Positions 24,902 to 31,840 of a DNA stretch of 33,809 nucleotides are shown here, in pieces. Position numbers and translations under genes: made by a program. The number at the start of each line of letters is the position of its first letter. The first letter of the stretch is position 1. Below the pieces are notes generated by a model. The model was not told the DNA's origin. It did no database searches and saw only the letters and a list, made by a program, of their open reading frames with translations. The DNA comes from Treponema sp. (GTDB lineage: Bacteria; Spirochaetota; Spirochaetia; Treponematales; Breznakiellaceae): the NCBI GenBank assembly GCA_031278095.1, contig JAITLC010000101.1, positions 1-33,809 on the forward strand, read 5' to 3'.

Positions 24902-24920
24902 AGGGCCGGGGCACGGCCCT
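24902..24920 (+). terminator. GC-rich stem-loop after the TPR-like gene
   Basis: AGGGCCG (24902-24908) and CGGCCCT (24914-24920) pair perfectly around a 5-nt loop, 4 nt after the stop codon. There is no T-run, so factor-independent termination is uncertain. The stretch from 24921 to 25025 holds nothing else I can support. Confidence 0.45.
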
Positions 24921-25025
24921 AAGAACCCGCTCACCGTTTAGTATGATTAGATCCCTGGTCCGGCCGATGGAAGCCCATGAAGAACCGGAGGCAGAAAAAG
25001 TAAATGCTGTTGTCCCGTAACTCAA

Positions 25026-25054
25026 TTGACATCGATATACATATATAGTATCTT
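25026..25054 (+). promoter_or_regulatory. Probable promoter of the small zinc-ribbon gene
   Basis: A perfect TTGACA (25026-25031) is followed after 17 bases by TATCTT (25049-25054), in very AT-rich sequence (ATATACATATATAG). The leader would be about 80 nt. Confidence 0.55.
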
Positions 25055-25139
25055 GTGTTTACTGAATCGGCAAAACGGAAGGCGTTGCTTTCCCTCCGGT
25101 TTTATGCGCCGCTATACGCGGCAGATAGAGGAGTAAGCC

Positions 25140-25310
25140 ATGGCCCAGGCCAGTAAAAACTCACGTACTTCCAGCGCCACCCAGAAATTCTTTTGTTCCT
25201 GCGGCGGAGAAGTCAGGATGAAGACCCTTTTTGAAAACGGAAAGGTCAAAAATATAGCCGAATGCGATAAATGCAAGCGTACGGAACGCCGTCCTTCGGA
25301 TTTTAAGTGA
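25140..25310 (+). CDS. Small zinc-ribbon protein, 56 residues
   Basis: This short frame starts at an ATG preceded by GAGGAG (8 nt spacing) and has its own promoter. It encodes a 56-residue basic protein with a Cys-X-Cys (C19, C21) and a Cys-X2-Cys (C42, C45) about 20 residues apart, a zinc-ribbon or rubredoxin-knuckle pattern. The first 15 residues are Ser/Thr/Lys-rich, and the tail is KRTERRPSDFK. Size, charge and position just before the S20 gene suggest a ribosome- or RNA-associated protein, but no family is recognised. A repeat A3 hairpin follows 12 nt after the stop and may act as terminator. Confidence 0.7.
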   Translation: MAQASKNSRTSSATQKFFCSCGGEVRMKTLFENGKVKNIAECDKCKRTERRPSDFK

Positions 25311-25321
25311 GACCTTGTTTA

Positions 25322-25367
25322 TCCGGGGAAGCACTGATTGGCGTCAATTAATCAGCGTTTCCCCGGA
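25322..25367. terminator. Hairpin after the zinc-ribbon gene, family A copy 3 (single hairpin)
   Basis: The outer arms TCCGGGGAA and TTCCCCGGA continue into CACTGATT/AATCAGCG, giving a long stem with two mismatches and a 10-nt loop. It corresponds to hairpin 1 of the composite repeat at 1524-1639 and keeps the loop core GGCGTCA. It may have been adopted as a terminator. Confidence 0.7.
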
Positions 25368-25394
25368 GTCTGTCTATAATATGGACACATGAGG

Positions 25395-25424
25395 CTGTTT
25401 CATAAACTTCAGTTTTTGGAACAG
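25395..25424. repeat. Hairpin repeat, family B copy
   Basis: CTGTTTCATAAAC (25395-25407) pairs with GTTTTTGGAACAG (25412-25424) with two mismatches. A shorter copy follows at 25450-25467 and overlaps the S20 promoter. Confidence 0.7.
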
Positions 25425-25449
25425 TTTCCTTGAATTTAGTGGAAAAACC

Positions 25450-25483
25450 GGGCTTTGGAACAAGCCCATTTGATTTATATAAT
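25450..25483 (+). promoter_or_regulatory. Promoter of rpsT inside a repeat unit
   Basis: TTGGAA (25455-25460) and TATAAT (25478-25483) are spaced by exactly 17 bases. The -35 box lies inside a small hairpin (GGGCTT 25450-25455, AAGCCC 25462-25467) with the family B core TTGGAACA. Transcription would start near 25490, only about 7 nt before the TTG start, so the leader would be nearly absent. Confidence 0.55.
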
Positions 25484-25496
25484 TTTGGGGGTTATT

Positions 25497-25769
25497 TTGG
25501 CGGCTAAAAAGAGTTCTGCTGAAAAGCGTCACCGGCAAAGTGAGGAACGCCGGCTCAGGAACAAGGCGGTAAAAAGTGCCGTCAGGACGAGTGTAAAAAA
25601 ATTCGCGGCTTCCGCCCGGAAGAAAGATACGGGGGAAGCTGAAGCGGCATTGAAGGATATGATCAAGCGGATCGATACTGCTGCCAGGAAGGGCATTATT
25701 AAGAAGAATTCGGCGGCCCGTAAAAAATCCAGAATGCAGCGGCTTTTTAATTCCATAAAGACAGCATAA
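25497..25769 (+). CDS. rpsT: 30S ribosomal protein S20
   Basis: The start is taken as TTG at 25497, giving MAAKKSSAEKRHRQSEERR, the standard S20 beginning, with GGGGG 5-10 nt upstream. An ATG 42 nt earlier would add a hydrophobic MEQAHLIYIILGVI extension not found in S20. The product has 90 residues and is a very basic three-helix bundle: RRLRNKAVKSAVRTSVKKF, then LKDMIKRIDTAARKGIIKKNSAARKKSRM. S20 binds 16S rRNA early in 30S assembly. TTG starts are known for S20 genes in other bacteria and can allow feedback control. It leads into the HU gene 18 nt downstream. Confidence 0.93.
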   Translation: MAAKKSSAEKRHRQSEERRLRNKAVKSAVRTSVKKFAASARKKDTGEAEAALKDMIKRIDTAARKGIIKKNSAARKKSRMQRLFNSIKTA

Positions 25770-25787
25770 TATCCACCGGAGGCCTCT

Positions 25788-26213
25788 GTGGCGGCGGGAA
25801 AGTATACCAAAGCGGAAATTGTTGATTCAATTTATGACAAAACCGGTATAAACCGCAGCGAGATACGAACCGTCATCGATCTTTTTATTGATGGGGTAAA
25901 AGAGGCTCTCACGCGGCGCCGGGTAATTGAATTACGGAAATTCGGTACTTTTGAAGTCAGGGTGCGCAAGGGCCGCAAGGAAGCGAGAAATCCCAAAACC
26001 GGGGAACTTTTTACCGTTCATTCTCATGGCATTGTTTCTTTCAGGCCCGGACAGGAATTGAAACAGGAAGTGTGGAATTTGGTGCCCGAATATCCTGACA
26101 ACGAGTTTGTGTCTGAGGCCGCGGAACCGGTTTCAGATTATGTCTCTTCCAAATCCGCTTCGGGAAGACAGGTACAAGACTATTCGGATAAAGCTAAAAA
26201 TGCACGCCGGTAA
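25788..26213 (+). CDS. HU/IHF family DNA-binding protein with C-terminal extension
   Basis: The GTG start at 25788 follows GGAGG. Residues 1-92 are a complete HU/IHF fold: YTKAEIVDSIYDKTGINRS, then VKEALTRRRVIELRKFGTFEV, the DNA-binding arm RKGRKEARNPKTGE near 66-80, and FRPGQELKQ. A further 45 residues or so form an acidic and then Ser/Lys-rich tail ending DKAKNARR, which is unusual for HU. It compacts and bends DNA. The 3' end overlaps the lnt start by 14 nt, indicating translational coupling. Confidence 0.92.
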   Translation: MAAGKYTKAEIVDSIYDKTGINRSEIRTVIDLFIDGVKEALTRRRVIELRKFGTFEVRVRKGRKEARNPKTGELFTVHSHGIVSFRPGQELKQEVWNLVPEYPDNEFVSEAAEPVSDYVSSKSASGRQVQDYSDKAKNARR

Positions 26214-27876
26214 AAGACACAGTTTCCTTATAGCTCAGCTTGTCAATCTGGCGCTTATGGCCGCCGCTTCTCTCCTTTTTGCGGCCTCATTCCCCAATCT
26301 TTTCGCCGAAAAGGGTATTCCTCTGTTGGCCTGGATTGCCTATGCGCCGGTTTTTCTTCTGATAAGCCGGGTAGGGCCGGGCGCCGCTATCCTCTGGGGC
26401 GCTCTCTACGGTTACAGCGCCTATGGTCTCTTTAATTACTGGCTCAGCGTCTTTCATCCTATGGCAGGGCTTATCGTGGGCCTCATATACCTGGTGTATC
26501 TGGCCCTGCTCTTCGGTTTTCTCAAGCTGGCGGAGATGTTTTTTGACAAAAAAGCCTGGCTTGTCCAGTTTTTTGTCTGGCTTGCCTATGAGTACCTCCG
26601 GACAAAAGGTTTTTTGGGTTATCCTTACGGCATTACGGGTTACTCTCAGTGGACCGTCATCCCTCTGATTCAGATTGCCGCTGTCTTTGGGGTATGGGGG
26701 GTCTCCGCTTTGGTGGTTTTCCCCTCCGTGTGGCTGGGCGGAGCCCTTAAAACATGGAATTTTGAAGGCGGTTTTGCCGGATTTTACGGTTCCCTGAGGG
26801 AATTTTTCCTCCGGGAATGGATTACCGCTTCCCTGTGGGCCTTGTTCCTTGCGGCGGCTCTGGTCTACGGTTTTACGAAACCTGCGGATTTTTCGTCGTA
26901 TCCTCAAGTCAATATTGCGCTGGTGCAGCATAACACCGATCCCTGGCGGGGCGGCATTGAAGAGTACAGGCAGAACTACCAGGTTCTCCGCCGCCTTTCC
27001 GACGAGGCCCTTTCCGCAGAGCCGAAGCCTGACCTTGTGGTATGGTCCGAAACCGCCTTTGTTCCCCGGATCTACTGGCATGAGACCTATAGGGACGATC
27101 CCTCTTCCTGGGATCTGATAAAAGAGCTTTTGAATTATCTTGTAGGGCAGGATGTTCCCTTCCTTATCGGTAACGACGATGCGGTTAAGGATCCTGTACT
27201 CAACCCCAGGGCAGAAGAGGACTACCGGGTGGATTACAACGGAGTGCTCCTCTTTGAGGGGGGGAAGCTTACCACGCGTTACCGGAAACTCCATCTGGTG
27301 CCCTTTACCGAGTATTTTCCCTATGAAAGGCAACTCCCCTGGATCTACAATGCCCTGATAAATGCCGATACCCATTTCTGGGAGAAGGGGAAAGAGGCCA
27401 CGGTTTTTTCCATTCCCGCAAGAGGGGAGAGGCCCGGCTTTACCTTTTCAAGTCCGATCTGTTTTGAGGATACCTTCGGCTACCTCTCCCGGCTCTTTGT
27501 GCGGGGCGGCGCGGATCTAATCGTAAACCTCTCCAACGACGCATGGTCCGCCAGCCTTCCGGCCCAGAATCAGCATCTTTCCATGGCGGTGTTCCGGGCG
27601 GTGGAAAACCGGCGTTCCATGGCCCGTTCAACCGCTTCCGGCCAGACCTGCGGCCTGGATCCTTCGGGCAGAATCCTGGCAATGGCGCCTCCTTTTGAAG
27701 AAGCCTGGATTACCGTTTCCCTGCCCCTGGTCAATGATAAAGACACCTTCTATACCCTGTACGGGGACTATCTGGGAATCTTTTTTATGGGTATAGCCCT
27801 GATCCTGTTGACCATCGGGCTGTTCCGTCGTATACTGTCTCTAAATATGAAAATTTTTCCCCTCTCACGATCTTAG
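26200..27876 (+). CDS. lnt: Apolipoprotein N-acyltransferase
   Basis: The ATG at 26200 gives MHAGKRHSFLIAQLVNLALM, a normal positive-inside start; an upstream in-frame ATG at 26107 would lie deep inside HU. The product is 558 residues. Residues 1 to about 220 contain six or so membrane helices. Residues 235-510 are a nitrilase-type periplasmic domain with the E-K-C triad: E284 in VVWSETAF, K363 in RYRKLHLVPFTEYFP and C421 in SPICFEDTF. A final helix returns to the membrane. Lnt adds the third acyl chain to the N-terminal cysteine of lipoproteins, which are abundant in spirochaetes. It overlaps the HU gene, and the next gene starts about 15 nt after its stop. Confidence 0.95.
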   Translation: MHAGKRHSFLIAQLVNLALMAAASLLFAASFPNLFAEKGIPLLAWIAYAPVFLLISRVGPGAAILWGALYGYSAYGLFNYWLSVFHPMAGLIVGLIYLVYLALLFGFLKLAEMFFDKKAWLVQFFVWLAYEYLRTKGFLGYPYGITGYSQWTVIPLIQIAAVFGVWGVSALVVFPSVWLGGALKTWNFEGGFAGFYGSLREFFLREWITASLWALFLAAALVYGFTKPADFSSYPQVNIALVQHNTDPWRGGIEEYRQNYQVLRRLSDEALSAEPKPDLVVWSETAFVPRIYWHETYRDDPSSWDLIKELLNYLVGQDVPFLIGNDDAVKDPVLNPRAEEDYRVDYNGVLLFEGGKLTTRYRKLHLVPFTEYFPYERQLPWIYNALINADTHFWEKGKEATVFSIPARGERPGFTFSSPICFEDTFGYLSRLFVRGGADLIVNLSNDAWSASLPAQNQHLSMAVFRAVENRRSMARSTASGQTCGLDPSGRILAMAPPFEEAWITVSLPLVNDKDTFYTLYGDYLGIFFMGIALILLTIGLFRRILSLNMKIFPLSRS

Positions 27877-27891
27877 GCAAGGATGGATGTG

Positions 27892-28599
27892 ATGGATATC
27901 CGAAAGAAGATACTCATAGTGGATGATGAAAAGCTCAACCTTGAGTTCTTCGAAGTTATGCTTTCCAAATTGGGCTTCACTGTTGAAGAGGCGAAGGATG
28001 GTGTAGAGGCTCTGGAGAGCCTCAAGCGTTTCTATCCGGATTTGATACTTCTCGATAATATTATGCCCCGAATGTCCGGTTGGGAACTGACTAAAATTCT
28101 GAAAAACGACGAAAAATACGCTTCGATTCCCATCATCATGTTTTCCGCCATGGATGATGTAAAGGATAAGGTTGCCGGTTTTGAACTGGGTATTGACGAC
28201 TATATCACCAAGCCTTTTAACTTTTCCGAAGTTTTGGCGCGGATCAAGGCGGTAATGCGGAACCGGGAACTTTTTGCCCAGATTGCGGTGCGGGAATCCA
28301 GGCTTTCCCTGGCGGAAGAACTCAATACCGATATAAAAAATGCCCTGGTACGTTTTATGAAGAGTATCGACAGCCTTGATGAACTTATCATCGTGGTAAA
28401 AGATAATCCCGAGGCCATAAAGGAACGGGTAGAGCAGATTTCGGAAAAGACCCGGACGGTGCGCAAGCATATTGCGGAACTGGATGCCCGGATAGAAAAG
28501 ACCATCTCCGAGTGGGAGGATCTTAAAAAGAACGAGACCAGCCTTACGGTACTTGAGACCCAAATACGGAAATTCCTCCATCAGGGAGAGGTTCAGTAG
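27892..28599 (+). CDS. Response regulator with receiver domain and coiled-coil C-terminus
   Basis: Starting at ATG 27892 (AAGGA about 9 nt upstream; the ATG at 27883 has no room for a site) the product is 235 residues. Residues 4-120 form a CheY-like receiver: acidic pair D11/D12, phospho-acceptor D55 in LLDNIMP, S85 and K107 in DDYITKPF. Residues about 135-230 form a long helical, coiled-coil region with no helix-turn-helix, GGDEF or other output domain. It probably acts through protein contacts, perhaps with its neighbour the bactofilin. No histidine kinase gene is nearby. Confidence 0.88.
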   Translation: MDIRKKILIVDDEKLNLEFFEVMLSKLGFTVEEAKDGVEALESLKRFYPDLILLDNIMPRMSGWELTKILKNDEKYASIPIIMFSAMDDVKDKVAGFELGIDDYITKPFNFSEVLARIKAVMRNRELFAQIAVRESRLSLAEELNTDIKNALVRFMKSIDSLDELIIVVKDNPEAIKERVEQISEKTRTVRKHIAELDARIEKTISEWEDLKKNETSLTVLETQIRKFLHQGEVQ

Positions 28600-28603
28600 C
28601 TTA

Positions 28604-29035
28604 ATGGTAATGACCGAAAAGAAAGACAGAAAAGGTGAAAATTCCCCGGTGGTGATCCTGGGAAATACTACCAATTTTGACGGAGTGCTCCGTTTTAAGG
28701 AGACATTGCGGATTCAGGGCAGATTCCGGGGGAGCATTGAAGCCACCGGCGCCCTTATTGTGGATAAGGGAGCCTATGTGGAGGCAAGTCCTATTTCGGT
28801 AAGTTCTCTTACCGTTTACGGGACGGTGATAGGCGCTGTTCATGCGGTTGACAAGATTGATATGATGAGCGGCGCAGTAGTACACGGCGATGTAAAGGCG
28901 GCCCGGCTTCGTATAGCCGACGGGGTGCAGTTTGACGGTCAATGCAGTATGACGGGTTTGGATCGGACTGAGGTAGAAATTTTTTCAAGACCTACGGCAG
29001 AAATAAAGGCGGAATTGCAGAGAAACCATGGATAA
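28604..29035 (+). CDS. Bactofilin family (polymer-forming cytoskeletal) protein
   Basis: The 143-residue protein is a bactofilin (DUF583). A disordered charged N-terminus (TEKKDRKGENSP) is followed by a right-handed beta-helix of short repeats: RFKETLRIQGRFRGSIEATG, then IVDKGAYVEA, VYGTVIGAVHAVDKIDM and VHGDVKAARLRI. Bactofilins polymerise without nucleotide into filaments that affect cell shape, motility or envelope assembly. The start at 28604 lies 5 nt after the response-regulator stop; a TTG at 28553 would overlap that gene and adds no family sequence. It overlaps pncC by 8 nt. Confidence 0.9.
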   Translation: MVMTEKKDRKGENSPVVILGNTTNFDGVLRFKETLRIQGRFRGSIEATGALIVDKGAYVEASPISVSSLTVYGTVIGAVHAVDKIDMMSGAVVHGDVKAARLRIADGVQFDGQCSMTGLDRTEVEIFSRPTAEIKAELQRNHG

Positions 29036-29498
29036 TGCGGTCGAGCTGGTGAAACGGCTCACTGCTCTATCCTTGCGGGCGGCCCTGGCTGAATCCTGTA
29101 CCGCAGGTCTTGTTGCAAATTTGATTGCAGAAGTTCCCGGAGCTTCAAAGGTGTTCTGGGGTTCTTTTGTAACGTATACGGTGGAAGCAAAGGCCCGGAT
29201 GCTGGGTCTTGATATAAAAAAAATTAATGCAAATGGTGCGGTTAGCCGGGAAACAGCCCTGGCCATGGCGGAAGGCGCTCTTGCGGAAAGCGGAGCGGAT
29301 CTGGCTGCGGCGGTGACAGGTCTCGCCGGCCCCGACGGCGACGGTTCGGCAACGCCGGTAGGCACCATATGGATTGCTACTGCCCTGCGGGACGAGGGAA
29401 ACATCGCTTCGGTTTTCCATTTTGCCGGAGACCGGAATGCTGTCCGTTCCGCAGCCGCAGAAGAAGTAATCCGGGCATTGTTGGCTCGCATAGAATGA
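29028..29498 (+). CDS. pncC: Nicotinamide-nucleotide amidohydrolase (CinA C-terminal domain)
   Basis: The 156-residue protein is the stand-alone CinA C-terminal domain. The signature ESCTAGL is at residues 22-28, followed by FWGSFVTYTVEAK, GAVSRETALAMAEGAL and GLAGPDGDGSATPVGT. It hydrolyses nicotinamide mononucleotide to nicotinic acid mononucleotide in pyridine-nucleotide salvage; the N-terminal CinA domain is absent, as in E. coli PncC. The start overlaps the bactofilin gene by 8 nt. A repeat C hairpin follows shortly after its stop. Confidence 0.93.
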   Translation: MDNAVELVKRLTALSLRAALAESCTAGLVANLIAEVPGASKVFWGSFVTYTVEAKARMLGLDIKKINANGAVSRETALAMAEGALAESGADLAAAVTGLAGPDGDGSATPVGTIWIATALRDEGNIASVFHFAGDRNAVRSAAAEEVIRALLARIE

Positions 29499-29505
29499 AA
29501 AAGTT

Positions 29506-29536
29506 CTGTCCGCAAAGTAACCGGTTTTATGGACAG
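29506..29536. repeat. Hairpin repeat, family C copy 1
   Basis: CTGTCCGCAAAGTAACC (29506-29522) faces TTTATGGACAG (29526-29536); CTGTCC and GGACAG pair, with weaker pairing inside. The same left arm occurs at 31588-31604. It lies between pncC and rho, 8 nt after the pncC stop. Confidence 0.65.
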
Positions 29537-29568
29537 ACACTATCTAATAATCCATAGGTGGTTCATGA

Positions 29569-31167
29569 ATGGCATTAGTCAAGAAGGGCAGAAAGCCCAA
29601 GATTCAAATGAGTGAAGAAATGTTGGATTTTGAACAGGAAAAAGAAGGAACTGTTCAATCAATGGCGGAATCGCAGGAAGAAAACGACCCCAACAAGGCT
29701 GTAGTCCGTGTCTACCGCGGCCAGGGGCGTCCCCGGCATTACAATTCCCAGGAGGGAGGGGAAAGCCAAGCGGCGGCGGTTCATCAGTCCGCAGCCTCGT
29801 CCATGTCCTCAATGCCGCCGGTGCATCTGCCTTCCATGCCGGATATCTACGGTCGTCCCGAGCCCCGGCCCGGAGAAGATTCCGGCAAACCCCGGCTGGT
29901 TATCAATGAATTGATTAGGCTCAATATGGTAGACCTTCGGGAGCTTGCCGCGGCTTACAACATTTCCCATGAGGATATGGTAGCCCTCAAAAAACAGGAG
30001 ATTGTCTTTTCGATTCTCAAGGCCCATACGGAACGGGGAGGCATTATCTATGCCTATGGTTCACTGGAAATCCTTCCAGACGGCTATGGTTTCCTGCGGA
30101 GTCCCCAGAATTCCTACCTTCCCGGCCCTGACGACATCTACATAAGTCCCAGCCAGATACGGCTTTTTGCCCTCAAAACCGGGGATACCGTTTACGGCCA
30201 GATCCGGAGCCCTAAGGAACAGGAACGTTTCTTCGCCATGCTCCGGGTGGAAACGGTAAACTATGACGATCCGACGGTAGCCCAGAACCGTATTCCGTTT
30301 GACAATCTTACCCCCCTGTACCCCAACCGGATACTCGATCTGGAAACCGTCACGGAGGGCGTGTCCGAGCGGATCATCAACCTCTTCTGCCCCATCGGTA
30401 AGGGCCAGCGGGCCCTGATAGTGGCGCCTCCCCGCACGGGAAAGACGATTATGATGCAGAAGATAGCCAACGCAATCACCAAGAATCATCCTGAGGTGTA
30501 CCTTATCGTGCTCCTCATCGACGAGCGGCCCGAGGAAGTAACCGATATGGAACGGACTGTCCGGGCGGAGGTGATTTCTTCAACCTTTGATGAGCAGGCC
30601 GCAAGGCATGTGCAGGTTACCGAAATGGTTTTGGAAAAGGCCAAGCGCCTCGTTGAACACAGGAAAGACGTGGTGATCCTTCTTGACTCCATCACCCGGC
30701 TGGCCCGGGCCTATAACCAGACCGTGCCCACCAGCGGCAAGATCCTCTCAGGGGGTGTCGATTCCAATGCCCTCCACAAGCCCAAGCGTTTCTTCGGTGC
30801 AGCCAGGAATATTGAGGAGGGCGGCAGTCTGACGATTATTTCCACCGCGCTCATTGAGACCGGCAGCCGTATGGATGAAGTTATCTTTGAAGAATTCAAG
30901 GGTACGGGCAACCTGGAAATCAACCTTGACCGGCGTATTTCCGACCGCAGGCTCTTTCCGTCTATCAACATCAAGAAGTCGGGTACCCGGAAAGAGGAAC
31001 TTCTCCTTCCGGAGAAAGAACTGCAGAAGATCTGGATACTCCGCAAGGTTATTAACCCCATGGACGACATCGAGATCATCGAACTTCTGGTTGACAAGAT
31101 GAAGAAATCCAAGAATAATGAAGCATTCCTGAATTCAATGAATACCGGTTCAGCGGGTATAGAGTAA
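29569..31167 (+). CDS. rho: Transcription termination factor Rho
   Basis: The 532-residue protein is a complete Rho with an extended N-terminus. Residues 1 to about 105 are a disordered, Gln/Ser/Pro-rich extension with a basic KKGRKPK start. The Rho N-domain ([21 protein letters not shown]) begins near 112, followed by the RNA-binding cold-shock-like domain ([16 protein letters not shown]). The ATPase domain has Walker A APPRTGKT at 286-293 and [13 protein letters not shown]. The last part contains the Q/R-loop region and ends in [16 protein letters not shown]-like sequence. It binds C-rich RNA and unwinds the transcript from RNA polymerase. AGGTGG lies upstream of the ATG. The 3' end is partly duplicated after the stop. 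Confidence 0.97.
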   Translation: MALVKKGRKPKIQMSEEMLDFEQEKEGTVQSMAESQEENDPNKAVVRVYRGQGRPRHYNSQEGGESQAAAVHQSAASSMSSMPPVHLPSMPDIYGRPEPRPGEDSGKPRLVINELIRLNMVDLRELAAAYNISHEDMVALKKQEIVFSILKAHTERGGIIYAYGSLEILPDGYGFLRSPQNSYLPGPDDIYISPSQIRLFALKTGDTVYGQIRSPKEQERFFAMLRVETVNYDDPTVAQNRIPFDNLTPLYPNRILDLETVTEGVSERIINLFCPIGKGQRALIVAPPRTGKTIMMQKIANAITKNHPEVYLIVLLIDERPEEVTDMERTVRAEVISSTFDEQAARHVQVTEMVLEKAKRLVEHRKDVVILLDSITRLARAYNQTVPTSGKILSGGVDSNALHKPKRFFGAARNIEEGGSLTIISTALIETGSRMDEVIFEEFKGTGNLEINLDRRISDRRLFPSINIKKSGTRKEELLLPEKELQKIWILRKVINPMDDIEIIELLVDKMKKSKNNEAFLNSMNTGSAGIE

Positions 31168-31208
31168 GGAATGCATTCCCGAATTCAATGAAGACCGGTA
31201 TAGATTAA
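31123..31208 (+). repeat. Tandem duplication of the rho 3' end
   Basis: The last 45 nt of rho including the stop (31123-31167) recur at 31173-31208 with a 9-nt deletion and three substitutions; both copies contain GAATTCAATGAA.ACCGG and end in TATAGA.TAA. The second copy is non-coding and fills the gap to rpmE. Confidence 0.85.
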
Positions 31209-31219
31209 ACGGAGTTTTT

Positions 31220-31423
31220 ATGAGAGAGAAGATTCATCCCAGATACGAAATGTCCAAAATTACCTGCGCCTGCGGGAATGTTATCGAGACCCGATCTACC
31301 GTCAAGGATATTAAAGTGGAAATTTGTTCTGCCTGCCACCCTTTCTTTACCGGTAAGCAGAAACTCGTTGACACAGCCGGCCGGATCGAGCGTTTCAGAA
31401 AAAAGTACAATATCAAGGACTAG
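31220..31423 (+). CDS. rpmE: 50S ribosomal protein L31 (zinc-binding form)
   Basis: The 67-residue protein is bacterial L31. [19 protein letters not shown] at the start and [15 protein letters not shown] near 35-49 are diagnostic. Four cysteines (C16, C18, C36, C39) form the zinc site, so this is the zinc-containing form rather than the zinc-free paralogue. GGAG precedes the ATG. The rho-rpmE pairing is conserved in treponemes as far as I recall. Confidence 0.97.
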   Translation: MREKIHPRYEMSKITCACGNVIETRSTVKDIKVEICSACHPFFTGKQKLVDTAGRIERFRKKYNIKD

Positions 31424-31531
31424 GCGCCGGTCCTACGGAAAGAAAACCTCCAAGGCGAAGAAGTAAAATAGGTAATCCCCGGTTTTGCCGGAGGATTCAC
31501 GGACTTTGGCAATTCCGCAAGTATAAAATAA

Positions 31532-31573
31532 CCTCCTGTCCACTGAACCCGCTTAAAGTTCAAAGACAGGAGG
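31532..31573 (+). terminator. Two-part stem-loop downstream of rpmE
   Basis: CCTCCTGTC (31532-31540) pairs perfectly with GACAGGAGG (31565-31573), and inner TGAAC/GTTCA pairs stack inside it. A weaker AATCC...GGATT hairpin lies at 31474-31497. Neither has a T-run, but together they probably mark the end of the rpsT-rpmE transcription unit. Confidence 0.5.
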
Positions 31574-31587
31574 CATGAATGCAAGGT

Positions 31588-31619
31588 CTGTCCGCAAAGT
31601 AACCTTACTTTGTGGACAG
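31588..31619. repeat. Hairpin repeat, family C copy 2
   Basis: CTGTCCGCAAAGTAA (31588-31602) pairs over 15 bp, with one G-T, with TTACTTTGTGGACAG (31605-31619), leaving only CC between the arms. This near-perfect palindrome lies in the convergent gap between rpmE and the GH29 gene. Confidence 0.8.
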
Positions 31620-31840
31620 GCATCAATTACTAAGCGGTTCCATTCCAAAATCCGGTGTACTGCTGGGCAAAAATCACCTTTCAAAACGGATTTGTCCCCT
31701 CCCCCAAACATACCCTCAGGCAAACCTCCCTCTCCTTTCCCCGCGTCGATATCAAAATTTTCGGCCTCCGCTGTTATGCACCGCGCGGCCCGGTGCCGGT
31801 TCATGATTTTCTTCACCCGGCTGCCAATGCCGCCGAATTT
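31620..31840. other. Gap between repeat C2 and the GH29 gene
   Basis: About 220 bases. One minus-strand frame is open from a GTG at 31816 into the repeat and could be a gene remnant, but its product matches nothing I recognise and no ribosome-binding site is evident. Confidence 0.3.

Noticed and set aside
24930-25010. Possible SRP RNA-like GGAAGC segment
   Set aside because: Only a few bases resemble the conserved core, and the flanking stem does not fold as required.
24943-25020. 25-codon frame starting MIRSLVRPMEAHEE
   Set aside because: No convincing ribosome-binding site and too short to judge; listed only because it lies in an otherwise empty gap.
31430-31466. Lysine-rich stretch (SYGKKTSKAKK) after rpmE in another frame
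   Set aside because: L31 already ends at a normal place (compare E. coli length), so a frameshifted tail is not needed to explain it.
31553-31816. Minus-strand frame of 87 codons after the GH29 gene
   Set aside because: It passes through the family C palindrome, has only a GTG start without a ribosome-binding site, and matches no known protein. Possibly a gene remnant.
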